From the NCBI GenBank assembly GCA_947036475.1, contig CAMQRG010000104.1, positions 1 through 7,157 of the forward strand: a stretch of DNA of 7,157 nucleotides, in the 5' to 3' direction. Positions 1-6,269 of the stretch are shown here, in pieces. Both the position numbers and the translations under genes were made by a program. The first letter of the stretch is position 1. The number at the start of each line of letters is the position of its first letter. This DNA is from an uncultured Clostridia bacterium. GTDB taxonomy: Bacteria > Bacillota > Clostridia > Lachnospirales > Anaerotignaceae. The notes under the pieces were generated by a model. It had not been told where the DNA came from, ran no database searches, and saw only the letters and a program-made list of their open reading frames with translations.

Positions 1-624
1 AACCCCAACTGCAAGCTTTACGGCGTGCAGGCGGCAGGTGCGCCTTCCATGAAAAACTCTCTGGCGGCAGGCAAGCCTGAAAAACTGGCAGAAGTCAGCA
101 CAATGGCAGATGGTATTGCTGTTAAAATGCCCGGCGACAACACATTTGCAATGTGCCAGAAATATGTGGACGGCGTTGTGACCGTAACAGAAGAAGAAAT
201 CGCGTCCGCAATCCTCATGCTGGTTGAAAAACATAAAATGGTAGCTGAAGGCGCGGGTGCGGTTTCCGTAGCGGCGGCTATGACAAATAAAGTAGACATT
301 AAGGGCAAAAAGGTTGTCTGTGTGGTTTCAGGCGGTAATGTTGATATTAACATTCTGGACAGAATCCTTGACAAAGGTTTGCAGGAAAACGGCCGCCTGA
401 AAGAATTTTCCGTTACAATGGCGGATAAACCGGGCCAGCTGATCCAGCTGCTTCAGGTTATTGCGGAAACAGGCGCAAACATCTTTGAAGTAAGCCATAA
501 CCGTATTGCGAAAGGCGTTGCGGTAAGCAGCGTTGTGGTTGACGTTGTTGTGGAAACAAGAAATCAGGCGCACTGCGAGGAAATGTTGCAGGCATTGAAA
601 GCAAAGGGCTATGAAGTAAAATAA
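1..624 (+). CDS. ilvA: Threonine ammonia-lyase (threonine dehydratase), C-terminal part with ACT domain, 5' end outside window
   Basis: This is the last 207 codons of a PLP-dependent threonine ammonia-lyase, which converts L-threonine to 2-oxobutanoate and ammonia in the cytoplasm. It is open at the left edge; the family is about 400 residues, so roughly half is missing, including the PLP-binding lysine region. The visible fragment has the end of the fold-type II catalytic domain. EGAGAV is at fragment residues 83-88, and the SGGNVD segment at 110-115 corresponds to the conserved (S/C)G(G/A)N motif near the cofactor. A single ACT domain starts around residue 132 (RLKEFSVTMADKPGQL) and runs to the end. 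One ACT domain of this kind is usual in the roughly 400-aa TdcB/clostridial IlvA type, whereas the long E. coli IlvA has a larger regulatory region. Whether it serves isoleucine synthesis or threonine catabolism cannot be told here, since no ilv or tdc neighbours are present. It ends in TAA and is followed by a terminator, so it closes its transcription unit. Confidence 0.93.
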   Translation, partial: NPNCKLYGVQAAGAPSMKNSLAAGKPEKLAEVSTMADGIAVKMPGDNTFAMCQKYVDGVVTVTEEEIASAILMLVEKHKMVAEGAGAVSVAAAMTNKVDIKGKKVVCVVSGGNVDINILDRILDKGLQENGRLKEFSVTMADKPGQLIQLLQVIAETGANIFEVSHNRIAKGVAVSSVVVDVVVETRNQAHCEEMLQALKAKGYEVK

Positions 625-648
625 AGTCCTGAACGAAATAAAATGAAA

Positions 649-710
649 TTCCCTCAGGCTCTGCGGGTGGAGGAACTCCTTCCCCTGCGGAATGCCGGAG
701 GGATTTTTTT
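649..710 (+). terminator. Rho-independent terminator after the threonine ammonia-lyase gene
   Basis: The outer stem pairs TCCCTC (650-655) with GAGGGA (698-703), continued after an A/G mismatch by GGC/GCC. An inner hairpin is formed by GGAG/CTCC around a GAA loop near 669-680. Seven T residues follow directly (704-710). The position, about 25 nt after the stop codon, fits a transcription end for the upstream gene. Confidence 0.8.
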
Positions 711-721
711 GTAAAAAAGGG

Positions 722-750
722 TTGAGGAAACAGCGCGAATAAGGTATATT
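722..750 (+). promoter_or_regulatory. Sigma-A-type promoter for the EamA transporter gene (and probably ftsK)
   Basis: TTGAGG (722-727) and TATATT (745-750) are separated by exactly 17 bp. Each hexamer differs little from TTGACA/TATAAT. It lies just after the upstream terminator. Transcription would start near 757, giving a leader of about 90 nt before the ATG at 848. Confidence 0.7.
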
Positions 751-847
751 ATTTAGTACGGCAAATGGAAAATTTTGCGGAGGAGCTGCCGGGGGAGCAG
801 GCGCGCTCGCCGTTTGTGTTCCCAGATTGTATACAGAGGTGGAGAAA

Positions 848-1756
848 ATGGAGGAGAACAAGGTTACGGAGAAGAAAAGCGTAGGGATATTGTATACGTT
901 AAGCGGAGGAATCTGCTGGGGGCTTTCGGGCTGCTTCGGGCAGTATCTGTTTCAGTCAAAGGGGATTACTGCTGACTGGCTGGTGACAATGAGGCTGGTA
1001 ATCGCGGGCAGTATTCTGGTTTTGCTGGGGCTTTTTATACAGAAAAAAGCATTGTGTCATATCTGGCAGAAGCCGAGAAACCGCAAACGGCTTGTGCTGT
1101 TCGCGCTGGCCGGCGTACTTGTCAGCCAGTTTACATATTTTTCGGCGGTGCAGTATTCCAACGCTGGTACGGCAACGGTTTTGCAGTCCCTGTCCTCGGT
1201 TATGATACTGGTGATTGTCTGCCTGCGGGAAAAACGTCTGCCGCGCAGACTGGAAACAGGGGCAATGATTTGTGCCCTGCTGGGTGTGTTTCTTTTGAGT
1301 ACGCATGGAGATATCCACAGCATGACACTGACACAGATGGCGTTAATCTTTGGCCTGGCATCGGCGGTTGGCGCAGTGGCGTATACGGTGCTGTCCGGCA
1401 ACCTCCTGAGGGAATACGGCGTTTATGCTGTTGTGGGCTTTGCAATGCTGGTAGCAGGGGTAGTTATGTTGGTTTTTGTACGCCCCTGGCGGTTCACAAT
1501 TGCTTGGGATATGCAGCTGGTGCTTGCGCTGGGCGGCGTGGCAATACTTGGCACAGCGGTGGCGTATTCTCTCTTTTTGAAAGGGGTCAGCATAGTGGGC
1601 CCTTTTCTGGGCAGCCTTCTGGGAACGGTGGAGCCGATTACGGCGGTCATTATTTCGCTTGTGTTCCTGAAAGAGCCGTTTGCATGGATGGATATGATTG
1701 GTTTTGCCCTGATTTTGGGGACGGTCTGTGTGCTTTCCCTGAAATCGAATGGGTGA
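848..1756 (+). CDS. EamA/DMT-superfamily inner-membrane transporter
   Basis: A 302-aa very hydrophobic protein of the drug/metabolite transporter superfamily (EamA, RhaT-like). About ten membrane helices are visible as two repeated halves of five, the usual family layout and length. The first half opens with GILYTLSGGICWGLSGCFGQY, typical of the first EamA helix. Each half ends with a proline/glutamate-containing helix pair, seen clearly in the second as LGTVEPITAVIISLVFLKE (about 259-277), a hallmark of EamA repeats. Members export amino acids, metabolites or drugs; the substrate cannot be read from sequence. I chose ATG 848 because GAGGTGG (836-842) sits 5 nt upstream; an in-frame TTG at 827 has no such site. 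The gene is preceded by its own promoter and followed after 29 nt by ftsK with no terminator between, so the two are probably co-transcribed. No truncation or odd composition was seen. Confidence 0.9.
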   Translation: MEENKVTEKKSVGILYTLSGGICWGLSGCFGQYLFQSKGITADWLVTMRLVIAGSILVLLGLFIQKKALCHIWQKPRNRKRLVLFALAGVLVSQFTYFSAVQYSNAGTATVLQSLSSVMILVIVCLREKRLPRRLETGAMICALLGVFLLSTHGDIHSMTLTQMALIFGLASAVGAVAYTVLSGNLLREYGVYAVVGFAMLVAGVVMLVFVRPWRFTIAWDMQLVLALGGVAILGTAVAYSLFLKGVSIVGPFLGSLLGTVEPITAVIISLVFLKEPFAWMDMIGFALILGTVCVLSLKSNG

Positions 1757-1785
1757 CATAATTTCGGATAAATGAGGTGGAAAAA

Positions 1786-4584
1786 GTGGCGGAACAGAAC
1801 AGGGGAGGAAAAACGCCGGCGGTGAAAAAAACGGCATCAAAAGGCGTGAAAGCCTCAACGGGAGAGCAGAAAGCCTCGACGAGAGCCCAAAAGCCCTCAA
1901 CGGGAGGCGGGAAAACAGCGGCGGGAGGACAGAAAGCTGCGCCGAAAAAAGAAACAACGAAAATGGCAGAAGTGCCGCGCTTTGGCGATTCCATACTGGA
2001 CGAAGTGATACTGATTTTGGTGATTCTTGTTTCCATCGTAGGGCTTGTCAGCCTTTGGACGGAGAAAATGGGACTTTTGGGGCAGTTGTTTGGCGGTTTT
2101 CTGAAAGGACTGCTGGGCTTTGGCGGCCTGCTCCTGCCGGTATTTGCCATTGTTTACTGTGTATGGTTTCTGGCGGACGAGGAACGTCGCTTCCCGCTGG
2201 TGCGCGCTTTCGGCGGCATACTGTTCCTGCTGGCGGCGGCTTCGGCGGCAGCACTTATAAATCCGGTTGACCTTGCGGAAGGAACGGGTTTTTTGCGGCG
2301 CTGCGGCGCGCTTTATAAGGAAGGAACGCTTGGCAACGGCGGTCTTTTGGGCGGCCTTTTGGGCGGCGGCCTGCACCGTATACTGGATACGCTGGGGAGT
2401 GTTATCGTATTGGCAGCGCTGCTTGTCATTTCTGTCATTATGGCAACAGGACGTTCGTTTTTTTATGCCATTGGGGATATTATGGCGCACCGGAAGGCAA
2501 GGCAGCGTGTAAAAAATGAAAAGATTAAAAATAAGGCGGAACGAATCCGTCAGCAGGAACGGCTGGAAGAAGAGCGTCTGGCAAAGCGGGAAGAAGTCCG
2601 CCGCCGGAAGGTTATGCACCGAGAAGATTTCAATATTGAGTTGAAAGAGGGTGCTGAGAAAACGGACGAGCCTTATGTGAGGGAAACTGTTTTCCGGAAA
2701 AAGCCTGCTGCGGTGGAGGCAAAAAAACGCGAACCGATTTACGATTTTGGGCGGGAAGAAGAACCCGTTATTCATACACATTCTGCGCCGGAACCGGAGG
2801 AATACAGAGAACCTTTCACAGAGAAAGAAACGACGGGGCTGGCAGAGGAAACAGCAGCAGGGGCGGATATGGCTGTAAATGTGGAAACGCCGGAGGCTGT
2901 AATGGAGCATATTTTTGCGGAAGAAACGGAGGACGGTGGAGAACTGCCACTTTCATTTGAAATCGAGGACGAGCCTTTTGAGGAGGACGAGCCGCCCACA
3001 GAGGCAATTTCTTTTGAGGCGATACCGGAGGAGCAGATACCAGAGGAGGAAATTCCTGAGGAAAAGATGCCGGAGGGGGCTTTGACGAAGCCTGAGCCGA
3101 AGGAGCAGAACAGGCCCGAACCAGAGCCAGTGCCGGAACCTGAGCCGGAAAAACCGTATATTTTCCCGCCCATACAGCTTCTGGGGGAGGACCCGCAGAA
3201 CGGCGGCGGGGATTCTAAGGCGGAACTGCTTGCCAATGCCAAAAAGCTGGAAACAACGCTGAAGAGCTTTGGCGTGGAGGCAAAAGTCATTCAGATTAAC
3301 AAAGGACCGACGGTTACGCGCTATGAACTCTCGCCGAGTCAGGGCGTGAAGGTCAGCAAAATTGTAAACCTTGCAGATGATATTGCGCTGAACCTTGCGG
3401 CAAGCGGCATTCGTATTGAGGCGCCGATACCGGGCAAAGCGGCTGTCGGCATTGAGGTGCCGAATAAGGAAACACAGTCTGTATATCTGCGGACAGTTCT
3501 GGAAAGCGAGGCATTCAAGGAGCATTCTTCACGGCTGGCGTTTGCGCTGGGCGAGGATATTGCAGGAAACCCTGTTGTTACGGATATTGCCAAAATGCCG
3601 CATCTGCTGATTGCAGGGGCAACCGGCAGCGGCAAAAGCGTCTGTATCAACACACTGATTACAAGCATACTTTACAAGGCCAAGCCGGACGAGGTAAAAC
3701 TCCTTCTGGTTGACCCGAAGGTTGTGGAACTGAGCGTATATAACGGGATTCCGCATCTCCTGATTCCCGTTGTAACAGACCCGAAAAAAGCGTCTGCCGC
3801 GCTGAACTGGGCGGTGCGGGAAATGCTCCAGCGGTATAATGATTTTGCGGCGAACGGCGTGCGCGATATCAAGGGTTTCAACGCCATGATGGAAGAAAAG
3901 GGCGACCCGAAAGGGAAAATGTCCCAGATTGTCATTATCATAGACGAGCTTGCCGACCTGATGATGGCGGCACCCGGAGAGGTGGAGGACGCAATTTGCC
4001 GTCTGGCACAGATGGCACGTGCGGCGGGTATGCACCTCATCATTGCGACGCAGCGGCCCTCTGTGGACGTTATTACGGGTGTAATCAAGGCAAATATTCC
4101 TTCGCGGCTGGCGTTCGCGGTTTCTTCCGGCATTGATTCCCGAACGATATTGGATACAGTCGGCGCGGAAAAGCTCTTAGGCAAGGGCGATATGCTGTTT
4201 TATCCTTCCGGACAGAGCAAGCCTGCGCGTTTGCAGGGCGCGTTTGTGACGGACAGAGAAGTAGAGGATATCGTAGATTTCCTGCGGAAAAGCGGACGGC
4301 CGAATTATGACCAGCAGACCATCGACCAGATTACGACAACCGGCAAAGTCGGCGGTGATGACGGCGAGGCAGATGAATTTTTCGAGGCGGCTGTGGAACT
4401 TGTTCTGGAGAAGGAAAAGGCCTCTGTGTCTATGCTGCAAAGACAGTTCCGCATCGGCTATAACCGCGCGGCGCGGCTGATGGACGATTTGGAACGGCGG
4501 GGCATTGTAGGGCCGGAGGAAGGCAGTAAGCCGAGAAGGGTTCTGATTACCCGAGCGGAATGGGAAGGCGACGGGGAAGAATAA
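1786..4584 (+). CDS. ftsK: FtsK/SpoIIIE family DNA translocase
   Basis: A 932-aa membrane-anchored ATPase that pumps double-stranded DNA through the division or sporulation septum to finish chromosome segregation. Domains in order: a Lys/Ala/Ser-rich cytoplasmic tail (1-65) containing a 7-residue repeat; four membrane helices (about 72-91, 107-129, 140-160, 200-221); a basic/acidic charged helix (about 235-275); a long acidic Pro/Glu linker to about 460; then the motor. The motor shows the alpha-domain sequence INKGPTVTRYELSPSQGVKV, Walker A GATGSGKS (611-618), Walker B IIIDELADLM (717-726) and ATQRPSVDVITG. The C-terminal gamma winged helix (about 868-932, VSMLQRQFRIGYNRAARLMD) is the part that reads KOPS/SRS orienting sequences in relatives. 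The start is taken as GTG 1786, since GAGGTGG (1774-1780) is 5 nt upstream, the same arrangement as for the preceding gene; GTG 1777 lies inside that site. Both FtsK (vegetative) and SpoIIIE (sporulation) roles are possible. All catalytic motifs are intact. Confidence 0.97.
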   Translation: MAEQNRGGKTPAVKKTASKGVKASTGEQKASTRAQKPSTGGGKTAAGGQKAAPKKETTKMAEVPRFGDSILDEVILILVILVSIVGLVSLWTEKMGLLGQLFGGFLKGLLGFGGLLLPVFAIVYCVWFLADEERRFPLVRAFGGILFLLAAASAAALINPVDLAEGTGFLRRCGALYKEGTLGNGGLLGGLLGGGLHRILDTLGSVIVLAALLVISVIMATGRSFFYAIGDIMAHRKARQRVKNEKIKNKAERIRQQERLEEERLAKREEVRRRKVMHREDFNIELKEGAEKTDEPYVRETVFRKKPAAVEAKKREPIYDFGREEEPVIHTHSAPEPEEYREPFTEKETTGLAEETAAGADMAVNVETPEAVMEHIFAEETEDGGELPLSFEIEDEPFEEDEPPTEAISFEAIPEEQIPEEEIPEEKMPEGALTKPEPKEQNRPEPEPVPEPEPEKPYIFPPIQLLGEDPQNGGGDSKAELLANAKKLETTLKSFGVEAKVIQINKGPTVTRYELSPSQGVKVSKIVNLADDIALNLAASGIRIEAPIPGKAAVGIEVPNKETQSVYLRTVLESEAFKEHSSRLAFALGEDIAGNPVVTDIAKMPHLLIAGATGSGKSVCINTLITSILYKAKPDEVKLLLVDPKVVELSVYNGIPHLLIPVVTDPKKASAALNWAVREMLQRYNDFAANGVRDIKGFNAMMEEKGDPKGKMSQIVIIIDELADLMMAAPGEVEDAICRLAQMARAAGMHLIIATQRPSVDVITGVIKANIPSRLAFAVSSGIDSRTILDTVGAEKLLGKGDMLFYPSGQSKPARLQGAFVTDREVEDIVDFLRKSGRPNYDQQTIDQITTTGKVGGDDGEADEFFEAAVELVLEKEKASVSMLQRQFRIGYNRAARLMDDLERRGIVGPEEGSKPRRVLITRAEWEGDGEE
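1828..1953 (+). repeat. 21-bp in-frame tandem repeat encoding a Lys/Ala/Ser heptapeptide in the FtsK N-terminal tail
   Basis: Four good units start at 1849, 1870, 1891 and 1912, encoding KASTGEQ, KASTRAQ, KPSTGGG and KTAAGGQ. They are flanked by weaker units at 1828 (KTASKGV) and 1933 (KAAPKKE). Units 1 and 2 are close at DNA level as well as protein level, which points to local duplication. The segment lies on the cytoplasmic side before the first membrane helix and is probably disordered. Confidence 0.8.
3022..3081 (+). repeat. 15-bp in-frame repeat encoding IPEEx pentapeptides in the FtsK linker
   Basis: Four consecutive 15-bp units encode IPEEQ, IPEEE, IPEEK and MPEGA (residues 413-432). 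A Pro-Glu-rich stretch (PEPEP) follows before the motor. It forms part of the long acidic linker tethering the motor to the membrane domain. Confidence 0.7.
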
Positions 4585-4616
4585 TCCCTGCGGCGGAAAC
4601 ATAAGCAAGATGACAG

Positions 4617-4663
4617 AAAAACGGTTTGGAATTTAATTTTCAGACCGTTTTTTATTTTTCTGC
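4617..4663 (+). terminator. Rho-independent terminator after ftsK
   Basis: A 12-bp stem pairs 4617-4628 (AAAAACGGTTTG) with 4641-4652 (CAGACCGTTTTT), with one G-U pair and a 12-nt loop. T-rich sequence follows to 4659. A second pairing, CAGAAAAA (4614-4621) with TTTTTCTG (4655-4662), could form an alternative stem. It ends where the next promoter begins. Confidence 0.85.
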
Positions 4664-4694
4664 TTGACTCTCACAGTATGGTATCCTTTATGAT
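4664..4694 (+). promoter_or_regulatory. MerR-type promoter/operator with 19-bp spacer upstream of the merR-family gene
   Basis: TTGACT (4664-4669) and TATGAT (4689-4694) are good -35 and -10 elements, but the spacer is 19 bp rather than 17. That long spacer is the known hallmark of promoters activated by MerR-family proteins through DNA distortion. The spacer contains an imperfect dyad, ACAGTATGGT (AC..TA..GT symmetric), centred between the two hexamers. This implies autoregulation of the gene immediately downstream. Confidence 0.75.
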
Positions 4695-4744
4695 AAAAAA
4701 GAGCTCAGGAAAACGCATTTGTATATACATGTGAGGTGAAAATA

Positions 4745-5563
4745 ATGCTGAAAATCGGTGATTTTTCAAGGCTGTCGCAAATCAGTATCCGTATGCTCCG
4801 ACATTATGATGAACTGGGTCTGCTGATTCCGGAAAGCACAGACCCTTTCACTGGATATCGTTATTATGGGGAAGCGCAGCTGTCTGATGCAAGAAAAATC
4901 AGCATGCTGAAAGCAATGGGGTTTCCGCTGGTGGAAATTGTCGGAATACTTGCTTTTTTCGAGGACGGCGAACGGCTGCGGCCGTATCTTCTCCGGCAGA
5001 GGGAAACGCTTGCGAAGGAAACGGAAATTTTGCGGCAGAAACAGCGTCTTTTGGAAAATGCACTGGAGAGAATCGGAAAGGATGAATGGAATATGAAGTA
5101 TGAGGTAAAACAAAAAACATTGCCGCGCCGCTGTGCCGCCTGCGTGCGTCAGGTCATTCCAACGTATGCACACGAAGGACGCCTGTGGCACATCATGATG
5201 CAGGAAACCGCACCGCTGAATCTGCCGGCTGCGCCGTCCAGAAACTGTATGGCAATTATGCATGATGAGGCTTATGTGGAGAATAATCCAGATGTGGAGA
5301 TTCAGATGATTACAGACAGGATTTACCCGTCAACAGAACACGTAGTGTTTCGCGAACTGCCAGAACTGGACTATGTTTCCGTTACGTTTGAAGGGGATTA
5401 CAGCAAAATCAGCGAGGTTTCGGAAACGCTTGCCGCCTGGATGCGTGAGGAAGGGTGCGTTTTTGCGGGAGCGATGTTCAACATTTACCATGTCGGTCCG
5501 CATGACACACAGAATCCCGATGAATGGGTGACGGAAGTCTGTGCGCCTGTCTGCCGGAAATAA
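4745..5563 (+). CDS. MerR-family transcriptional activator with GyrI-like effector-binding domain
   Basis: A 272-aa one-component regulator. The N-terminal winged helix-turn-helix is clear: KIGDFSRLSQISIRMLRHYD (3-22), then ELGLLIPE and the wing with TGYRYY, typical of MerR proteins of the BltR/BmrR/Mta type. A dimerising coiled coil follows (about 76-115, many Arg/Glu/Leu). The C-terminal region (about 118-272) resembles the GyrI-like/AraC effector-binding domain: it opens with YEVKQKTLP and ends with VTEVCAPV. This domain binds hydrophobic or amphipathic small molecules in characterised relatives, so a multidrug- or metabolite-sensing role is inferred; the ligand is unknown. Cysteines are present but not in the metal-binding arrangement of MerR/CueR. 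The start ATG 4745 has GAGGTG (4733-4738) 6 nt upstream. The 19-bp-spacer promoter just upstream suggests it activates its own gene. No transporter is adjacent downstream, so any other target must lie elsewhere. Confidence 0.93.
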   Translation: MLKIGDFSRLSQISIRMLRHYDELGLLIPESTDPFTGYRYYGEAQLSDARKISMLKAMGFPLVEIVGILAFFEDGERLRPYLLRQRETLAKETEILRQKQRLLENALERIGKDEWNMKYEVKQKTLPRRCAACVRQVIPTYAHEGRLWHIMMQETAPLNLPAAPSRNCMAIMHDEAYVENNPDVEIQMITDRIYPSTEHVVFRELPELDYVSVTFEGDYSKISEVSETLAAWMREEGCVFAGAMFNIYHVGPHDTQNPDEWVTEVCAPVCRK

Positions 5564-5570
5564 CGCGTAA

Positions 5571-5610
5571 AAAAACAGGGAAAACCGCCTTTATGGTTGT
5601 CCCTGTTTTT
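5571..5610. terminator. Bidirectional terminator between the convergent merR-family and P-loop genes
   Basis: An 11-bp perfect stem pairs 5571-5581 (AAAAACAGGGA) with 5600-5610 (TCCCTGTTTTT). A short inner AACC/GGTT stem closes an 8-nt loop. The T-run on the plus strand and the A-run on the left arm (5569-5575, a T-run on the minus strand) allow use in both directions. It lies 7 nt after the MerR stop and 11 nt after the stop of the minus-strand gene. Confidence 0.85.
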
Positions 5611-5621
5611 GCTTTGCGTCA

Positions 5622-6041
5622 TTAAACGGTAATGATATACTGGGAAAGCTCCTGAGGAAGAAGTTCTGCCTTGCGGCTGATAATCATAACCATGTCCATC
5701 TTCGCTTCTGCGGAAGTTTTATCCAGAGCCTGAATAAACTCTACAAAATCCGTATCGCTGATTTTATCTACGATATGGTTCAGGCCGTCGATATAAATTG
5801 TTTCAATGTCGCTATTCTGAGAAAGTATACCACACACGAAGCCTCTGAAAACCTGAGGATCCTGCATAATAAATTCCGGTGTGTCCACGAAACGTACGCT
5901 GTAATGCAGATCGTACATATGGCTGTTGTCATCGTCCACAAATACGATGCTGCCATTTGCCGTCTTTCCAGCCTCATTTGCCATTGCAATCATTTTTTTT
6001 GTTTTACCTTCGCCTTTTTCGCCTGCGAGAATTTTAACCAT
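5622..6041 (-). CDS. Small P-loop NTPase-like protein of unknown function
   Basis: A 139-aa soluble protein. It begins with a short beta strand and a Walker A loop, MVKILAGEKGEGKTKK (GxxxxGKT at residues 7-14). A hydrophobic strand ending in three aspartates follows (SIVFVDDDN, 31-39). A Walker B-like strand TIYIDG (81-86) comes next, then a late strand MVMIISRK (117-124) resembling a sensor-I position. It has no signal peptide, membrane segment or other domain, and is much shorter than PilT, RecA or AAA+ proteins. The fold suggests a minimal ATP- or nucleotide-binding unit; no substrate or partner can be assigned. From memory, similar short ATP-binding proteins occur in Clostridia, sometimes labelled as twitching-motility-like, but I do not endorse that name. 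ATG 6041 is chosen because GGGGGAG lies 7 nt upstream on the minus strand; an in-frame ATG at 6080 lacks such a site. It is monocistronic between two terminators. Confidence 0.82.
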   Translation of the reverse strand: MVKILAGEKGEGKTKKMIAMANEAGKTANGSIVFVDDDNSHMYDLHYSVRFVDTPEFIMQDPQVFRGFVCGILSQNSDIETIYIDGLNHIVDKISDTDFVEFIQALDKTSAEAKMDMVMIISRKAELLPQELSQYIITV

Positions 6042-6050
6042 TGTAATCTC
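6042..6050 (-). other. Intergenic start-proximal spacer containing the ribosome binding site of the P-loop gene (site extends to about 6055)
   Basis: Reading the minus strand, AGGGGGAG lies about 7 nt before the ATG at 6041. This site decides the start over the in-frame ATG at 6080, which is preceded by an A-rich stretch without any purine-rich SD. Confidence 0.6.
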
Positions 6051-6148
6051 CCCCTTATCATCTGGTGATATACTTTTCATAAGTTTTCTGTAACGCTAAG
6101 AAATTCTTTAAATCTTTCAGAATCCTTCTTTCTATTCTCTAATTCTAT

Positions 6149-6184
6149 AAAAGTATGTCCAATCCTCTTTTTTCGCATACTTTT
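6149..6184. repeat. Perfect 9-bp inverted repeat in the AT-rich gap upstream of the P-loop gene
   Basis: AAAAGTATG (6149-6157) is the exact reverse complement of CATACTTTT (6176-6184), with 18 nt between. The 228-nt gap 6042-6269 holds this repeat and the glucokinase terminator; I could not find a convincing -35/-10 pair for the P-loop gene on the minus strand. The repeat could be an operator or a transcript hairpin. On the plus strand it is followed by more T residues, but no plus-strand gene ends here. Confidence 0.55.
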
Positions 6185-6217
6185 TTTCCATGTTTTATAG
6201 ATTTAGCCCTTTTTCAC

Positions 6218-6236
6218 AAAAAACGGCAGCCGTTTT
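6218..6236 (-). terminator. Rho-independent terminator after the glucokinase gene
   Basis: On the minus strand, AAAACGG and CCGTTTT (6230-6236 with 6220-6226) form a 7-bp stem with a CTG loop, running into six T residues (6223-6218). It starts about 34 nt after the glucokinase stop codon. Confidence 0.7.
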
Positions 6237-6269
6237 CAGCACTTTTTTACGCTTCGCATGGCAGTGCGT

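Noticed and set aside
826..896. ATTGTATAC present twice (826-834 and 888-896), possible operator pair
   Set aside because: Only nine bases, one copy inside the coding sequence, no symmetry beyond the GTATAC core; chance is a sufficient explanation.
1054..1761. Second plus-strand open frame of 235 codons overlapping the EamA gene
   Set aside because: Its Cys/Gly/Trp-rich product matches no family, while the other frame gives a clear ten-helix transporter with a good start site.
1897..2910. Long minus-strand open frame (337 codons) inside ftsK
   Set aside because: It lies wholly opposite a well-supported gene; its Arg/Phe/Cys-rich sequence has no recognisable motif and no ribosome binding site, as expected for a shadow of GC-biased codons.
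2772..3290. Minus-strand Ser/Gly-rich open frame with GSGSGSG runs
   Set aside because: It is the complement of the Pro/Glu repeat linker of FtsK, so the low complexity is inherited from the sense strand.
4596..4700. Possible riboswitch or attenuator between ftsK and the merR-family gene
   Set aside because: The structure is explained by a simple terminator, and the following promoter starts a new transcript only about 45 nt before the ATG, too short for a known riboswitch class.
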